A DNA stretch of 64,000 bases, taken from assembly GCF_030814995.1 (NCBI RefSeq), contig NZ_JAUSVX010000008.1, positions 62,001 to 126,000 on the forward strand. Reading direction: 5' to 3'. This document shows positions 43,583 through 52,907 of the stretch, piece after piece. Position 1 is the first letter of the stretch. The number at the start of each line of letters is the position of its first letter. This DNA is from Labrys wisconsinensis (GTDB lineage: Bacteria; Pseudomonadota; Alphaproteobacteria; Rhizobiales; Labraceae). Under the pieces are notes generated by a model, which was not told the origin of the DNA, did no database searches, and worked only from the letters and a program-made list of their open reading frames with translations. The position numbers and the translations under genes were made by a program.

Positions 43583-45073
43583 CTACTGGGAGAGGCGCAG
43601 CGCGGTGAGGTCCGATCCGATCTTCTCGAACGTCGCGGCGATCTCGCTGGCGCTGGTCAGGATGGAGAACTTGTCCGGGCTGGCGCAGTTCTGCAGCACC
43701 GTGGAGGTGGGATCGCCGTCGGTGTTCACCTGGATGGTGTAGATCGTGATGGCGTCGGCCTTGGCGTTGGCGCAGGCCTTGGCCATGCGCGCGTCGATCT
43801 TGGCGATGACGCTCGCGCTCTGCCCCGACGTCCCGTTGCCGTACCAGCGGTCATAGGTGTTGAGGCCGTCCGACAGCAGGATGATGATGTTGGAATAGGT
43901 GTAGTTGGGATCCTTGGCCGGCACGGCCAGGGGCGAGCCGGCCAGGAGCGACTGGTAGCCCCATTGCAGCCCGATCGTCTGGTTGGTGCCGCCGACCGCC
44001 ACCATGGCGCCGACCTTGGCGTTCAGGGCGGTCCAGTCGTTCGACAGCGCCATCAGGGACGCCGGGCAATAGGTGATCTGGGGATCGGCCGGAAACAGGG
44101 TCGAGGCGACGCCGGCGCTCGGGACGACGTCGGTCGTGTCGTTGTCCTGGTCGCGATCGGTGACGCATCCGTTCCAGGTCGCGTGCGAGACCGTCCAGGC
44201 CGGGCTTGCTCCCGCCAGGCATGTCGACTGCGTCGTATAGGTGCGGTTGCTGCAATAGTTGCTCCAGGTGCCGCCACTGGCGGTGCATTGGCTCTGCGAG
44301 CCGTACTGGGCCTTGCTGCAGGCCTTCCCCCAGGTGTTCTTCGCCGTGCAGGTGCTGCGGGTGGTGAAGCTGGAGGTGCTGCAGCTGCCGTTGGTCTCGC
44401 CGTTAGTGGCATCCCAGAGGTCCCAGCGCACCCAGGACGCGCCGACATTGGCCTTGTCGACATTGACCGGCATGCTGAAGGGAATGATCGAGACATAGAC
44501 GTCGCCGGGCTGGCTGACCGCGGCCTGCAGCTGGCCGAGGAGATTCGTGGTCGCGCCTTGCAGGGCGGTCATCTTGCCCGACGAGGTCATCGAGCCGGTA
44601 TTGTCGAGCACCAAGGCGACCCGCAGCCGGTTGTTGCCCCAGGTCGAGGTCGAGACGACGCGGATCTGGATCTGCCGCAGGCCGACGACGCTCATGATCT
44701 TGGTGTTGACGCTCGCCGAGGCCGTCATGGCGACCTGCAGGCCGGCCGTGGTGCTGTAGCTGGTCGAGACGGCGAGGCCTGAAACGTCGCTGCTGGTGAA
44801 GGCGGCGCCGAAATATTTCTGGCCCTTGGCCGTGATCTGGGCCGGCGTCAGCGTGCCCGGCTTGTCGCGGGCCAGCATCAGCACGGCATTGTCGGCGGCC
44901 ACCTGCATCTCGGTGCGCACCGCCGCGGCGCGGCTGTAGTCCAGCGCGCCGCCGAGCAGGGCGAGCAGGGGGATGAGCCCGAAGGCGAACAGGAAGATGA
45001 CGTTCCCGCTCTCGGCCTTGCGGAACCGGCGCAGCAGCCGGCGCGAGCGAGCGGCGAGACAAGCGGCGGTCAT
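43583..45073 (-). CDS. TadG-like pilus-assembly protein with VWA domain and Cys-periodic insertion
   Basis: A 496-residue protein. It has an N-terminal TadE/TadG membrane helix (GNVIFLFAFGLIPLLALLGGALDYSRA, about 23-49) and a VWA domain with a MIDAS-like D157-x-x-x-S161 (DNTGS). Between residues 231 and 303 lies an insertion with cysteines at 231, 242, 252, 263, 274, 285 and 303, nearly every 11 residues. It can be read as three repeats of about 22 residues, CSx3-4-Y/F-TTxS-x-C-x-A-x4-W. No other tad genes are in the window. It probably acts in the periplasm or at the surface, in adhesion or envelope sensing. Confidence 0.9.
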   Translation of the reverse strand: MTAACLAARSRRLLRRFRKAESGNVIFLFAFGLIPLLALLGGALDYSRAAAVRTEMQVAADNAVLMLARDKPGTLTPAQITAKGQKYFGAAFTSSDVSGLAVSTSYSTTAGLQVAMTASASVNTKIMSVVGLRQIQIRVVSTSTWGNNRLRVALVLDNTGSMTSSGKMTALQGATTNLLGQLQAAVSQPGDVYVSIIPFSMPVNVDKANVGASWVRWDLWDATNGETNGSCSTSSFTTRSTCTAKNTWGKACSKAQYGSQSQCTASGGTWSNYCSNRTYTTQSTCLAGASPAWTVSHATWNGCVTDRDQDNDTTDVVPSAGVASTLFPADPQITYCPASLMALSNDWTALNAKVGAMVAVGGTNQTIGLQWGYQSLLAGSPLAVPAKDPNYTYSNIIILLSDGLNTYDRWYGNGTSGQSASVIAKIDARMAKACANAKADAITIYTIQVNTDGDPTSTVLQNCASPDKFSILTSASEIAATFEKIGSDLTALRLSQ

Positions 45074-45442
45074 GCGTCCCCTATCGAATTCAACCGCGAC
45101 CCTCGGACCGGATGCTCGTGGGCCGAACAGGTTCGGTACGCACCCGCCGTGAAGATTGCCTTAATCGAAGGGCCTGCGGTCCATGCCTCGGGCTGCCGTG
45201 GTTGACGATTCGCCTTGCCGGCGCCGGCAATTCGCGCCGCGGACGGTCCGTCGGCCATGCGCTCGTGCCGACCGGCCGGACTGCGGGATCCTGCGCATCC
45301 CCTCGCGCATGCGCCGCCGATCCGTGGCCCGCGCCGGCGGTTGACCCGCGATTAACCCAGGCCGTGCGATGATCCGCCTTCGATGGCCGGCCGCCGACGT
45401 CCTGCGGGACGCCGGACCGAAGAGCCGGGATGAAAGGGCGCC
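45074..45442. other. Intergenic region between divergent tadG-like and gtrB-like genes
   Basis: The 369-bp gap shows no supported gene. It should hold promoters for both directions. TTGACC at about 45341, followed about 18 bp later by TGCGAT, is a weak candidate for the rightward glycosyltransferase operon. No operator was recognised. Confidence 0.4.
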
Positions 45443-46435
45443 GTGTCGAAACAGTCCAGACCGATCTATTCGCTGGTCGTGCCGATCTACAACGAGGAAG
45501 CGGTGCTGCCGCTCCTGCTGCATCGGCTCGACCGGCTCCTGGAGGCCCTCGACGGGCCGGCGGAGGTGATCTTCGTCGACGACGGCAGCCGCGACTGCAG
45601 CCCGATCGTGCTGGCCGCACGCGCCCGCGACAATCCGAGCTATCGCTATATCCGGCTGTCGCGCAATTTCGGCCACCAGGTCGCCATCACCGCCGGCATG
45701 GACCGGGCCTCGGGCGATGCCGTCATCGTCATGGACGCCGACCTGCAGGATCCGCCCGAGCTGGTGCTGGAGATGGTCGCCAAATGGCGCGAGGGCTATG
45801 AGATCGTCTATGCCCAGCGCCTGTCGCGCGAGGGCGAGGGACGCTTCAAGAAGGCGACCGCCGACCTGTTCTACCGCCTGCTCGACCGGCTCGCCTCGGT
45901 GGAGATCCCGCGCAATGTCGGCGATTTCCGTCTGATCGACCGCAAGGTGCTCGCCGCCTTCTCGACCATGCGCGAGAAGGACCGCTTCGTGCGCGGCATG
46001 TTCGCCTGGATGGGCTTCAAGCAGACCGCCGTCACCTTCCATCGCCAGCCGCGGGCCGCGGGCGAGACCAAATACCCCCTGCGCAAGATGCTGCGCCTCG
46101 CCGCCAACGGCATCGTCAGCTTCTCCGATGCGCCGCTGCGGCTGGCGCTGTGGGTCGGCATGGCCGTCTCGGCGCTGGCCATGCTCTATGCCGCCTGCGT
46201 CGTGGTGATGTGGTTCACCCAGGCTCATCTGGTGCCGGGCTGGAGCTCGACGGTGGTGATCACCGCGCTGCTCTCGGGCATCAACATGATGATGACCGGC
46301 ATCATGGGCCTCTATGTCGGGCGCATCCACAACGAGGTGAAGGGCCGGCCGCTCTATCTCGTCGACCAGCGTGTCGGCTTCGAGGACGGCGCCGAAGCCA
46401 TGGCCGCGGACCGGCGCGCCCGCTCGGCCTCCTGA
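45443..46435 (+). CDS. GtrB/DPM1-type polyprenyl-phosphate glycosyltransferase (GT2)
   Basis: A 330-residue inner-membrane enzyme that loads a sugar from a nucleotide donor onto undecaprenyl phosphate. The GT2-A domain has VVPIYNEEAVLP (about 12-23), VIFVDDGSRDCS and the DxD-like MDADLQDPPELV. RNFGHQVAITAGMDRA is also typical of GtrB. Two C-terminal membrane helices follow (LALWVGMAVSALAMLYAACVVVM and STVVITALLSGINMMMTGIMGLYVG). It starts with GTG at 45443. Three paralogous GT-C-like proteins follow immediately in the same operon and are the likely users of its lipid-linked sugar. A GtrA-type flippase is not present here. Confidence 0.94.
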   Translation: MSKQSRPIYSLVVPIYNEEAVLPLLLHRLDRLLEALDGPAEVIFVDDGSRDCSPIVLAARARDNPSYRYIRLSRNFGHQVAITAGMDRASGDAVIVMDADLQDPPELVLEMVAKWREGYEIVYAQRLSREGEGRFKKATADLFYRLLDRLASVEIPRNVGDFRLIDRKVLAAFSTMREKDRFVRGMFAWMGFKQTAVTFHRQPRAAGETKYPLRKMLRLAANGIVSFSDAPLRLALWVGMAVSALAMLYAACVVVMWFTQAHLVPGWSSTVVITALLSGINMMMTGIMGLYVGRIHNEVKGRPLYLVDQRVGFEDGAEAMAADRRARSAS

Positions 46436-46446
46436 GGCGCGGGGCG

Positions 46447-48009
46447 GTGGCCAGCCTCGATCCGCCGACCCCCTGGACGGCGCCGCGCGCCTGGGCCGCG
46501 CCGGCGGCGGCAAGGCTCGCGCCGGCGCTCGCGGTGCTCGCCCTCGCCGTGGCGCTGCGCGGCGTCTACGACCTGCCCGGCGACGTCTCCTGGCTTCTGA
46601 CCCTCGGCGAGCGGCTGCTGGCCGGCGAGCGGCCCTATGTCGATTTCGTCGAGGCCAATCCGCCGGCCTCGATCCTGCTCTACGTCCCCGCCATTCTCGC
46701 CGCGCGCCTCGCCGGCGTGGCGCCGGAGGCGATGGTGGTCGTGCTCGTCTTCGTGCTCGGCTGCGCCAGCCTCGTCCTGTCGCTGCGGATCCTGGCGGCC
46801 GCCCGCCTCGTCGGCGCGGCGACGGCGCCCTGGCTCGCCGCCGCCGGCTTCGCCGTGTTCCTGGTGCTGCCGACCAGCATCTTCGCCCAGCGCGAGCATG
46901 TGGCGGCGATCGCGGTCCTGCCCATGCTGGCAGTGCTGGCGGCCCGGCGGGCCGGCTGCAGCGTGTCCACGCGCGCGGCGCTGGCGGCCGGCCTCGCCGC
47001 CGGCCTGGCCGTCGCCGTCAAGCCGCATTTCGCCCTGGCTCTGGCGCTGCCTCTCGGCTTCGTGCTGGCGCGGCCGGGGCGCAGCCTCGGCGACAGGCTG
47101 GGCGATGCCTTGCGTCCGGAGACGGTCGCCGCAGCGGCCATGGTGCTGGCCTACGCCGCCGCCGTCGTCCTGGCCTTCCCGGCTTTCCTGACCGACACGC
47201 TGCCGCTGCTCCAGGCGGTCTACCTGCCGGTGCGGCTCGGACTGCTCGAGAGCCTGCTCAGCCCGGCGATCGCCCTGGCCTGGCTGGCGCTCGCCGCCTG
47301 GGTGCTGCTCGGCTGGGGCCGGCGGCGCGATCCCGTCGAGACGGTCTCGGTGCTGGCCGCCTGCGGCTTTGCCGCAGCGGCGCTGGTGCAGGGCAAGGGC
47401 TGGTCCTACCAGGCCTATCCCGCCGTCGCCTTCGCCCTGCTGGCCTGCCTCTGGCGGCTGTTCGTCGAGGCGGCCGCCTGGCGCCGAGGCGGCTCCGGCC
47501 GGCCGGAGCCGCGCCTCCTGGCCGCGGGCGCCTGCCTCATCGTGCTCGGCGTCGCCGCGCTGGTGCGCTTTGCCGATGACAGGCAGCTCCCGGCCTTCAC
47601 CGAGGTGGTGCGGCGGCTCGCTCCCGCCCATCCGAGCATGGTGCTGATCGGCCACGGCCTCGGCGTCGGCCATCCCCTGGTGCGCCGGCTGCAGGGCGTC
47701 TGGGTCGACCCGATGGCCTGCCGCTGGATCTCCGGCAATGCCGCGCTGCTTCTCGGCGAAGGCGTGGCCGATCCCGAGCGCCGGCAGGCGATCGAGGGCT
47801 ACGCCAGGCTCGACCGCGAGCGGCTGGTCGCCGCGATCGAGCGTTTCCGCCCCGATGTCGTCCTGGTGCAGGACGAGACCTGGCGGGCCTGGGTCGCGGC
47901 GCATGCCGAGGTCGCGGGCGCGCTCGCGCCCTACCGCGTCGCGCAGACCTTCGGCGGCGTCTCCATCATGCTGCGGCGCGACGGCGCCGCGGCCGGCGGG
48001 GCGGGCTAG
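46447..48009 (+). CDS. GT-C-like membrane glycosyltransferase, paralog 1 of 3
   Basis: A 520-residue protein with about ten hydrophobic helices and a soluble C-terminal domain. Near the first periplasmic loop it has DVSWLLTLGERLLAGERPYV and then DFVEANPPASILLY. This is the acidic-loop and G-x-x-P-Y-x-D...PP pattern of GT-C enzymes that use polyprenyl-phosphate sugars. Shared blocks with its two neighbours include AQREHVA, VKPHFALALALPL, GKGWSYQAYPAVAFALLA and GHPLVRRLQGVWVDP. It starts with GTG at 46447, 11 bp after gtrB. Function is inferred: transfer of a sugar to a cell-surface glycan in the periplasm. Confidence 0.8.
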   Translation: MASLDPPTPWTAPRAWAAPAAARLAPALAVLALAVALRGVYDLPGDVSWLLTLGERLLAGERPYVDFVEANPPASILLYVPAILAARLAGVAPEAMVVVLVFVLGCASLVLSLRILAAARLVGAATAPWLAAAGFAVFLVLPTSIFAQREHVAAIAVLPMLAVLAARRAGCSVSTRAALAAGLAAGLAVAVKPHFALALALPLGFVLARPGRSLGDRLGDALRPETVAAAAMVLAYAAAVVLAFPAFLTDTLPLLQAVYLPVRLGLLESLLSPAIALAWLALAAWVLLGWGRRRDPVETVSVLAACGFAAAALVQGKGWSYQAYPAVAFALLACLWRLFVEAAAWRRGGSGRPEPRLLAAGACLIVLGVAALVRFADDRQLPAFTEVVRRLAPAHPSMVLIGHGLGVGHPLVRRLQGVWVDPMACRWISGNAALLLGEGVADPERRQAIEGYARLDRERLVAAIERFRPDVVLVQDETWRAWVAAHAEVAGALAPYRVAQTFGGVSIMLRRDGAAAGGAG

Positions 48010-48010
48010 C

Positions 48011-49585
48011 ATGGACCACGTCCGCCACGGCCCCGTTGCGACGGGCTCCCTCACGGCCGGGCCGCAATCCGGCCGCCGCATCGCCGCCGGCCGGGTCCTG
48101 CGGCATGCGCCCGTTGCCCTGGCGCTCGCCGCCGCGGTGGCGATGCGGCTCGCCAACGCGCCGTGCACGGACGTCTCCTGGCTGCTCACGCTCGGCGAGA
48201 AGATGCTGGGCGGCGCGACGCCCTATGTCGACTTCGTCGAGGTCAATCCGCCGGCCTCGATCCTGCTCTATCTTCCCGCAATCCTGCTGGCGCGGATCGT
48301 CGACGTCCGGCCGGAGACGATGGTGGTCTGGCTGGTCTTCGTCGGGGCCGGCGCCAGCCTGGCCCTCACCGGCCGCATCCTCGCCCGGGCGGGGCTGCGG
48401 CGGCCCGGCGATCCCTGGCTGCCGGCCGTGGCCGTGTTCCTGCTGCTCGTCCTGCCCGACTATGCCTTCGCCCAGCGCGAGCATGTCGCCCTGATCGCCG
48501 TGCTGCCGCTCCTGGCCGTCTATGCCGTGCGCGCGGCCGGCCGCGCCCCGGGGCTCGGCCCGTCGCTGCTCGCCGGCCTCGGCGGCGGCGTCGCCGTGAT
48601 CGTCAAGCCGCATTTCGCCCTCGGCCTGGCTCTGCCGATGGCGCTGGTGCTGTACCGGACGCCGTTCGGCGCCGGTGCCTGGCTGCGCGCCGCTTTCGAC
48701 CGCGCCAACCGGACGGTCGTCGCGGTCGTGGGCGTCTATGTCGTGGCGATCCTGGCCTTCTTTCCCGCCTTCGTCACGGCGGCCTTGCCGCTGGCCGCGG
48801 CGGTCTATGTTCCTGTCGGGAGCAGCATCTCGATCATGCTGCTCAACCCGAGCGGCATGATCGCCGCGCTCGCCCTGGGCTTCGCCGCGGTCAACCGGCC
48901 GCAGCTGCGCGACCCGGTGACCACCGTCCTCGCCCTCGCGGCCACCGGGTTCTGGCTGGCCATGGTGCTGCAGATGAAGGGCTGGCCCTATCACGGCTAT
49001 CCGGCGATGGCGCTCGCCCTGCTCGCCGGCGCCCGGTCCGTGGCGGATCGATGGGCGGCGGCCGTCGATCTCGACGCCGGCCGCCTGCCGGTGGTGGGGA
49101 GGCTCGTCGCGCCGGCCGTCGGGCTGGCCGTGCTGTGCGGAGGGGCGGCGACCTGGCTGGACGCCAGGCTGGAGCTGCCCGCGCTGACACAGGCCGTCCG
49201 GGAGCTCGGCCCGCCGCGGCCGCGAATCGCCTTCATAGGCGGCGACCTCTCCGTCGGCCATCCCCTGGTGCGCGACGTCGACGGCGATTGGGTCGGTCAT
49301 GCCTGCAGCAACTGGATCTCGGGCGGCGCGGCCATCCTGCTGGCGAAGCTGGCGGCCGACGATCCCCGGCGCACGGCCTTGCAGGCCTATGCGCGGATGG
49401 ATCGCGCGAGGCAGGCCGCCGATATCGCCGAGGGCCGCCCCGACATCGTCCTCGTCGAGGACGAGGCGTGGATGGGATGGGCTCTGCGCGACCCGGCCGT
49501 CGGCACCGCCCTGGCGCCGTTCCGCACGGTGCGCCGGGTCGACGGCGTCTCGATCATGACCCGGAGCGCCACCGGCACGGACTAG
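48011..49585 (+). CDS. GT-C-like membrane glycosyltransferase, paralog 2 of 3
   Basis: A 524-residue paralog with the same helix pattern and motifs: DVSWLLTLGEKMLGGATPYV then DFVEVNPPASILLY, AQREHVALIAVLPLLAV, VKPHFALGLALPMALV, MKGWPYHGYPAMALALLAG and GHPLVRDVDGDWVGHACSNW. It starts with ATG one base after the stop of paralog 1, so it is translationally linked. The C-terminal domain (about 385-520) repeats the GRPDIVLVEDEAWMGW block, in which paralog 1 has RPDVVLVQDETWRAW. The family is not named in any system I recognise. Confidence 0.8.
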   Translation: MDHVRHGPVATGSLTAGPQSGRRIAAGRVLRHAPVALALAAAVAMRLANAPCTDVSWLLTLGEKMLGGATPYVDFVEVNPPASILLYLPAILLARIVDVRPETMVVWLVFVGAGASLALTGRILARAGLRRPGDPWLPAVAVFLLLVLPDYAFAQREHVALIAVLPLLAVYAVRAAGRAPGLGPSLLAGLGGGVAVIVKPHFALGLALPMALVLYRTPFGAGAWLRAAFDRANRTVVAVVGVYVVAILAFFPAFVTAALPLAAAVYVPVGSSISIMLLNPSGMIAALALGFAAVNRPQLRDPVTTVLALAATGFWLAMVLQMKGWPYHGYPAMALALLAGARSVADRWAAAVDLDAGRLPVVGRLVAPAVGLAVLCGGAATWLDARLELPALTQAVRELGPPRPRIAFIGGDLSVGHPLVRDVDGDWVGHACSNWISGGAAILLAKLAADDPRRTALQAYARMDRARQAADIAEGRPDIVLVEDEAWMGWALRDPAVGTALAPFRTVRRVDGVSIMTRSATGTD

Positions 49586-49626
49586 GCAAGGGCAGGGGAC
49601 CGCGCTGCCGGGCGAGGAGCGGTCGC

Positions 49627-51183
49627 ATGGCTGGTTTGGGGGATTTCTTGGCCGACATCGATCTCAGCGAGCCTGTGCCCGGCACGATGCCGCGGCGGTG
49701 GCGCGACATGGCCGGCCATGCGCCGGCGGCCCTGGTCGTGATCGCCGCCATCGCGATCCGGCTCGCCAGCGTCACCTGCACCGACGTCTCCTGGCTGCTG
49801 ACCCTGGGCGAGCGGACGCTGGACGGTGCGGTGCCCTATGTCGACTTCATCGAGACCAACCCGCCCGCCTCGATCCTGATCTACCTGCCGGCGGTGGCCA
49901 TCGCGCGGCTGCTGGCGCTGCGGCCGGAGGCGGTGGTGGTCGGGCTCGTCTTCGCCGGGGCGGCCGCGAGCCTGGCGCTCTCGGCGCGGATCCTGGCGGC
50001 GAGCGGGCTGCGCAGTCCGGCGCGCGATCCCTGGCTGGCCGCCGTGGCCCTGTTCGTGCTGCTGATCCTGCCGGGCTACGCCTTCGCCGAGCGCGAGCAC
50101 ATCGCCGTGGCCGCCATGCTGCCGCTGCTCGCCGCCTATGCCGGCCGCACCGCCGGCCGCCCGCCCGGCGCGCTGCTGTCGGTGCTGGCGGGCATCGGCG
50201 GCGGCATCGCCGTGGCGATCAAGCCGCATTTCGCCCTGGCGCTGGCGCTGCCGTTCGCCCTGGTCCTGGCCACGGCGCCGCTCGGTGCGCGTGCCTGGCT
50301 GCGCCTCCTGTTCGACGGCGCCCATTGCGCCCTCGCCGCGGTGGTCGTCGCCTACGGCATCCTCGTCGCCCTGGCCTTTCCCGCCTTCCCGGCACAGGCC
50401 CTGCCGCTGATCGCGGCGGTCTATCTGCCGATCCGGGGCAGCCTTCTCGACATGATCGGCAATCCCGGCTCGCTGGTCTCGGCCGCGGCGATGCTGCTGG
50501 CCCTCGCCGCGGGCCGGGGCCGGTTCCGCGATGCGACGACGCCGGTCCTCCTCCTCGCCGCCTGCGGCGGCTGGGCCATGATCGTCATCCAGGGCAAGGG
50601 CTGGCCCTACCATGGCTACCCCGCCATCGCGCTCGGCCTGATGGCCGGCGCGCCGCCTCTCCTCCGGCGCTGGCAGGCGCTGACGCCGCAGGCGACGGCG
50701 CTGCGCTTCGGGGCCACGGCCGCGCTCACCGGTTGCTTCGTGGCGCTCGGCGGCGTCGCCGTGCAGTGCCTCGAGGTCGGCCCGCGTTTTCCCGGGCTGA
50801 TCGAAGCGGTCGGGCGCCTGGCGCCGCCCCGGCCCAAGGTGGTGTCGATCGCCGGCGACCTCGCCTACGGCCATCCCCTGGTCCGCGACCTCGGCGGCCA
50901 ATGGCTCGAGCCGGTGTGCAGCCGCTGGATCTCGGAGGGCGCGGAGATCATGCTGTCGCGGCTGGACCAGGCGGATGGACGGCGGGCGGCGCTGGAGCGC
51001 TATGCCAGGGCCGATCGCGATGCGCTCGTGGCCGCCATCGTCGACGGACGCCCGGACGTGGTCCTGGTCGCCGAGGAGCATTGGAAGGACTGGGTCGCGC
51101 GCCACGGCGAGGTCGCCGCGGCGCTCGTGCCCTATCGCGAGGTCGCGAGCGTCGAGGGCGCCGCGATCCTGATGCGCCGCTGA
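49627..51183 (+). CDS. GT-C-like membrane glycosyltransferase, paralog 3 of 3
   Basis: A 518-residue paralog. It has an extra N-terminal segment (MAGLGDFLADIDLSEPVPG), then the shared motifs DVSWLLTLGERTLDGAVPYV and DFIETNPPASILIY, AEREHIAVAAMLPLLAA, IKPHFALALALPFALV, GKGWPYHGYPAIALGLMAG and GHPLVRDLGGQWLEPVCSRW. It starts 41 bp after paralog 2. The three copies differ mostly in membrane helices, as expected for related enzymes with different acceptors or linkages. It ends the operon; the acyl-CoA synthetase gene is 71 bp further on. Confidence 0.8.
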   Translation: MAGLGDFLADIDLSEPVPGTMPRRWRDMAGHAPAALVVIAAIAIRLASVTCTDVSWLLTLGERTLDGAVPYVDFIETNPPASILIYLPAVAIARLLALRPEAVVVGLVFAGAAASLALSARILAASGLRSPARDPWLAAVALFVLLILPGYAFAEREHIAVAAMLPLLAAYAGRTAGRPPGALLSVLAGIGGGIAVAIKPHFALALALPFALVLATAPLGARAWLRLLFDGAHCALAAVVVAYGILVALAFPAFPAQALPLIAAVYLPIRGSLLDMIGNPGSLVSAAAMLLALAAGRGRFRDATTPVLLLAACGGWAMIVIQGKGWPYHGYPAIALGLMAGAPPLLRRWQALTPQATALRFGATAALTGCFVALGGVAVQCLEVGPRFPGLIEAVGRLAPPRPKVVSIAGDLAYGHPLVRDLGGQWLEPVCSRWISEGAEIMLSRLDQADGRRAALERYARADRDALVAAIVDGRPDVVLVAEEHWKDWVARHGEVAAALVPYREVASVEGAAILMRR

Positions 51184-51254
51184 CGGCGGCGCTTCCGGTG
51201 CGCCGCGACTGCGGCTAATTTGCTCGCAAAAGGCTTGCACCCAGGGGAGACCGC

Positions 51255-52883
51255 ATGAACCCGACGCCCTACGACGTCGACCTCGACCGCACGCCCGCCA
51301 ACCATCAGCCGCTGACGCCGATCGTCTTCCTGGAGCGGGCGGCGCGGGTGTTCCCCGAGCGCACGGCCGTCATCCATGGCGCGCTGCGCCGCGACTACCG
51401 CAGCTTCTGGGAGCGGTCGAAGCAGCTCGGCTCGGCGCTGCAGCGGCGCGGCATCGGCCGCGGCGACACGGTCGCCGTCATGCTGGCCAACACGCCGGCG
51501 ATGCTGGAATGCCATTACGGGGTGCCGATGGCGGGGGCCGTGCTCAACGCGCTCAACACCCGGCTCGACGCCGCGGTGCTCGCCCATTGCCTCGACCACG
51601 GCGAGGCGCGGGTGCTGATCGTCGACCGCGAGTTCTCGCCGGTGATGCGCCAGGCGCTGGCGCTGGCCGCGGCGAAGCCGCTGGTGGTCGACTATGACGA
51701 CGCGCTGGCGCCCTCGCGCGGGGAGGCGATCGGTGCGCTCGACTACGAGGCGCTGCTGGCCGAGGGGGACGAGGATTTCGCCTGGCGGCCGCCGGCCGAC
51801 GAATGGGACGCGATCACGCTCAACTACACCTCGGGCACCACCGGAAACCCGAAGGGCGTGGTGTACCACCATCGCGGCGCCTATCTCACCGCGGTCGGCA
51901 ACGTGCTGAGCGCGGCCATGGGCCGCCATCCCGTCTATCTCTGGACCCTGCCGATGTTCCACTGCAACGGCTGGTGCTTTCCCTGGACGATCTCGATCCT
52001 GGGCGGCACCCATGTGTGTCTGCGGCAGGTGCGCGCCCCGGCCATGTACGAGGCGATCGCCGCCCACCAGGTCACCCATCTCTGCGGGGCGCCGATCGTG
52101 ATGTCGACCCTGATCAATGCACCCGCCGAGGACAAGCGGCCGTTCGACCATGCCGTCTCCTTCATGACCGCCGCGGCGCCGCCGCCCGAGGTGGTGCTGG
52201 CGGGGATGAAGGCGGCCGGCTTCGGCGTCACCCATCTCTACGGGCTGACCGAGACCTACGGGCCGGCTGTCGTGAACGAGTGGCAGGGCGCCTGGGACGC
52301 GCTCGATGCCGCCGGCCAGGCGGCGAAGAAGGCGCGGCAGGGCGTCAACTACGTGCCGCTGGAAGCGGTCGACGTGCTCGATCCCGCGACGATGCGGCCG
52401 GTGCCGGCCGACGGCGAGACGCTGGGCGAGGTGATGTTCCGCGGCAATATCGTGATGAAGGGCTATCTCAAGAACCCGGAGGCGACGCGGCAGGCGCTGG
52501 CCGGCGGCTGGTTCCATTCCGGCGACCTCGGGGTCAAGCATCCCGACGGCTACATCCAGCTCAAGGACCGCTCCAAGGACATCATCATATCGGGCGGCGA
52601 GAACATCTCCTCCATCGAGGTGGAGGAGGCGCTCTACAAGCATCCGGCGGTGCAGGCGGCGGGCGTGGTGGCGCGGGCCGACGAGACCTGGGGCGAGACG
52701 CCCTGCGCCTTCGTCGAGCTCAAGCCCGGCGCCAGCGCCACGGCGCAGGAGCTGATCGACTGGTGCCGGCAGAATCTCGCCCGCTACAAGGTGCCGAGGC
52801 ACGTCGTCTTTGCCGAGATTCCGAAGACCTCGACCGGCAAGATCCAGAAGTTCCGGCTGCGGGACATGGCGAAGGCGCTGTAA
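51255..52883 (+). CDS. Acyl-CoA synthetase (AMP-forming)
   Basis: A 542-residue ANL-superfamily enzyme activating a carboxylic acid with ATP and CoA. The P-loop-like AMP-binding motif is LNYTSGTTGNPKGVVYHH (about residues 194-211). Further signatures are LYGLTETYGPAV, GGWFHSGDLGVKHPDGYIQLKDRSKD and the C-terminal catalytic lysine context KTSTGKIQKFRLR. It resembles the medium/long-chain acyl-CoA synthetases related to AlkK and to plant AAE1-like enzymes (MFHCNGWCFPW). The substrate cannot be read from sequence. It has its own GGGGAGA ribosome site. Confidence 0.93.
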   Translation: MNPTPYDVDLDRTPANHQPLTPIVFLERAARVFPERTAVIHGALRRDYRSFWERSKQLGSALQRRGIGRGDTVAVMLANTPAMLECHYGVPMAGAVLNALNTRLDAAVLAHCLDHGEARVLIVDREFSPVMRQALALAAAKPLVVDYDDALAPSRGEAIGALDYEALLAEGDEDFAWRPPADEWDAITLNYTSGTTGNPKGVVYHHRGAYLTAVGNVLSAAMGRHPVYLWTLPMFHCNGWCFPWTISILGGTHVCLRQVRAPAMYEAIAAHQVTHLCGAPIVMSTLINAPAEDKRPFDHAVSFMTAAAPPPEVVLAGMKAAGFGVTHLYGLTETYGPAVVNEWQGAWDALDAAGQAAKKARQGVNYVPLEAVDVLDPATMRPVPADGETLGEVMFRGNIVMKGYLKNPEATRQALAGGWFHSGDLGVKHPDGYIQLKDRSKDIIISGGENISSIEVEEALYKHPAVQAAGVVARADETWGETPCAFVELKPGASATAQELIDWCRQNLARYKVPRHVVFAEIPKTSTGKIQKFRLRDMAKAL

Positions 52884-52907
52884 TCGCCGGCCCTTGCCGG
52901 CGCCGCG

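Noticed and set aside
45112-45372. 86-aa plus-strand frame between tadG-like and gtrB-like genes
   Set aside because: Arg/Gly/Pro-rich shadow composition, no ribosome site and no family pattern.
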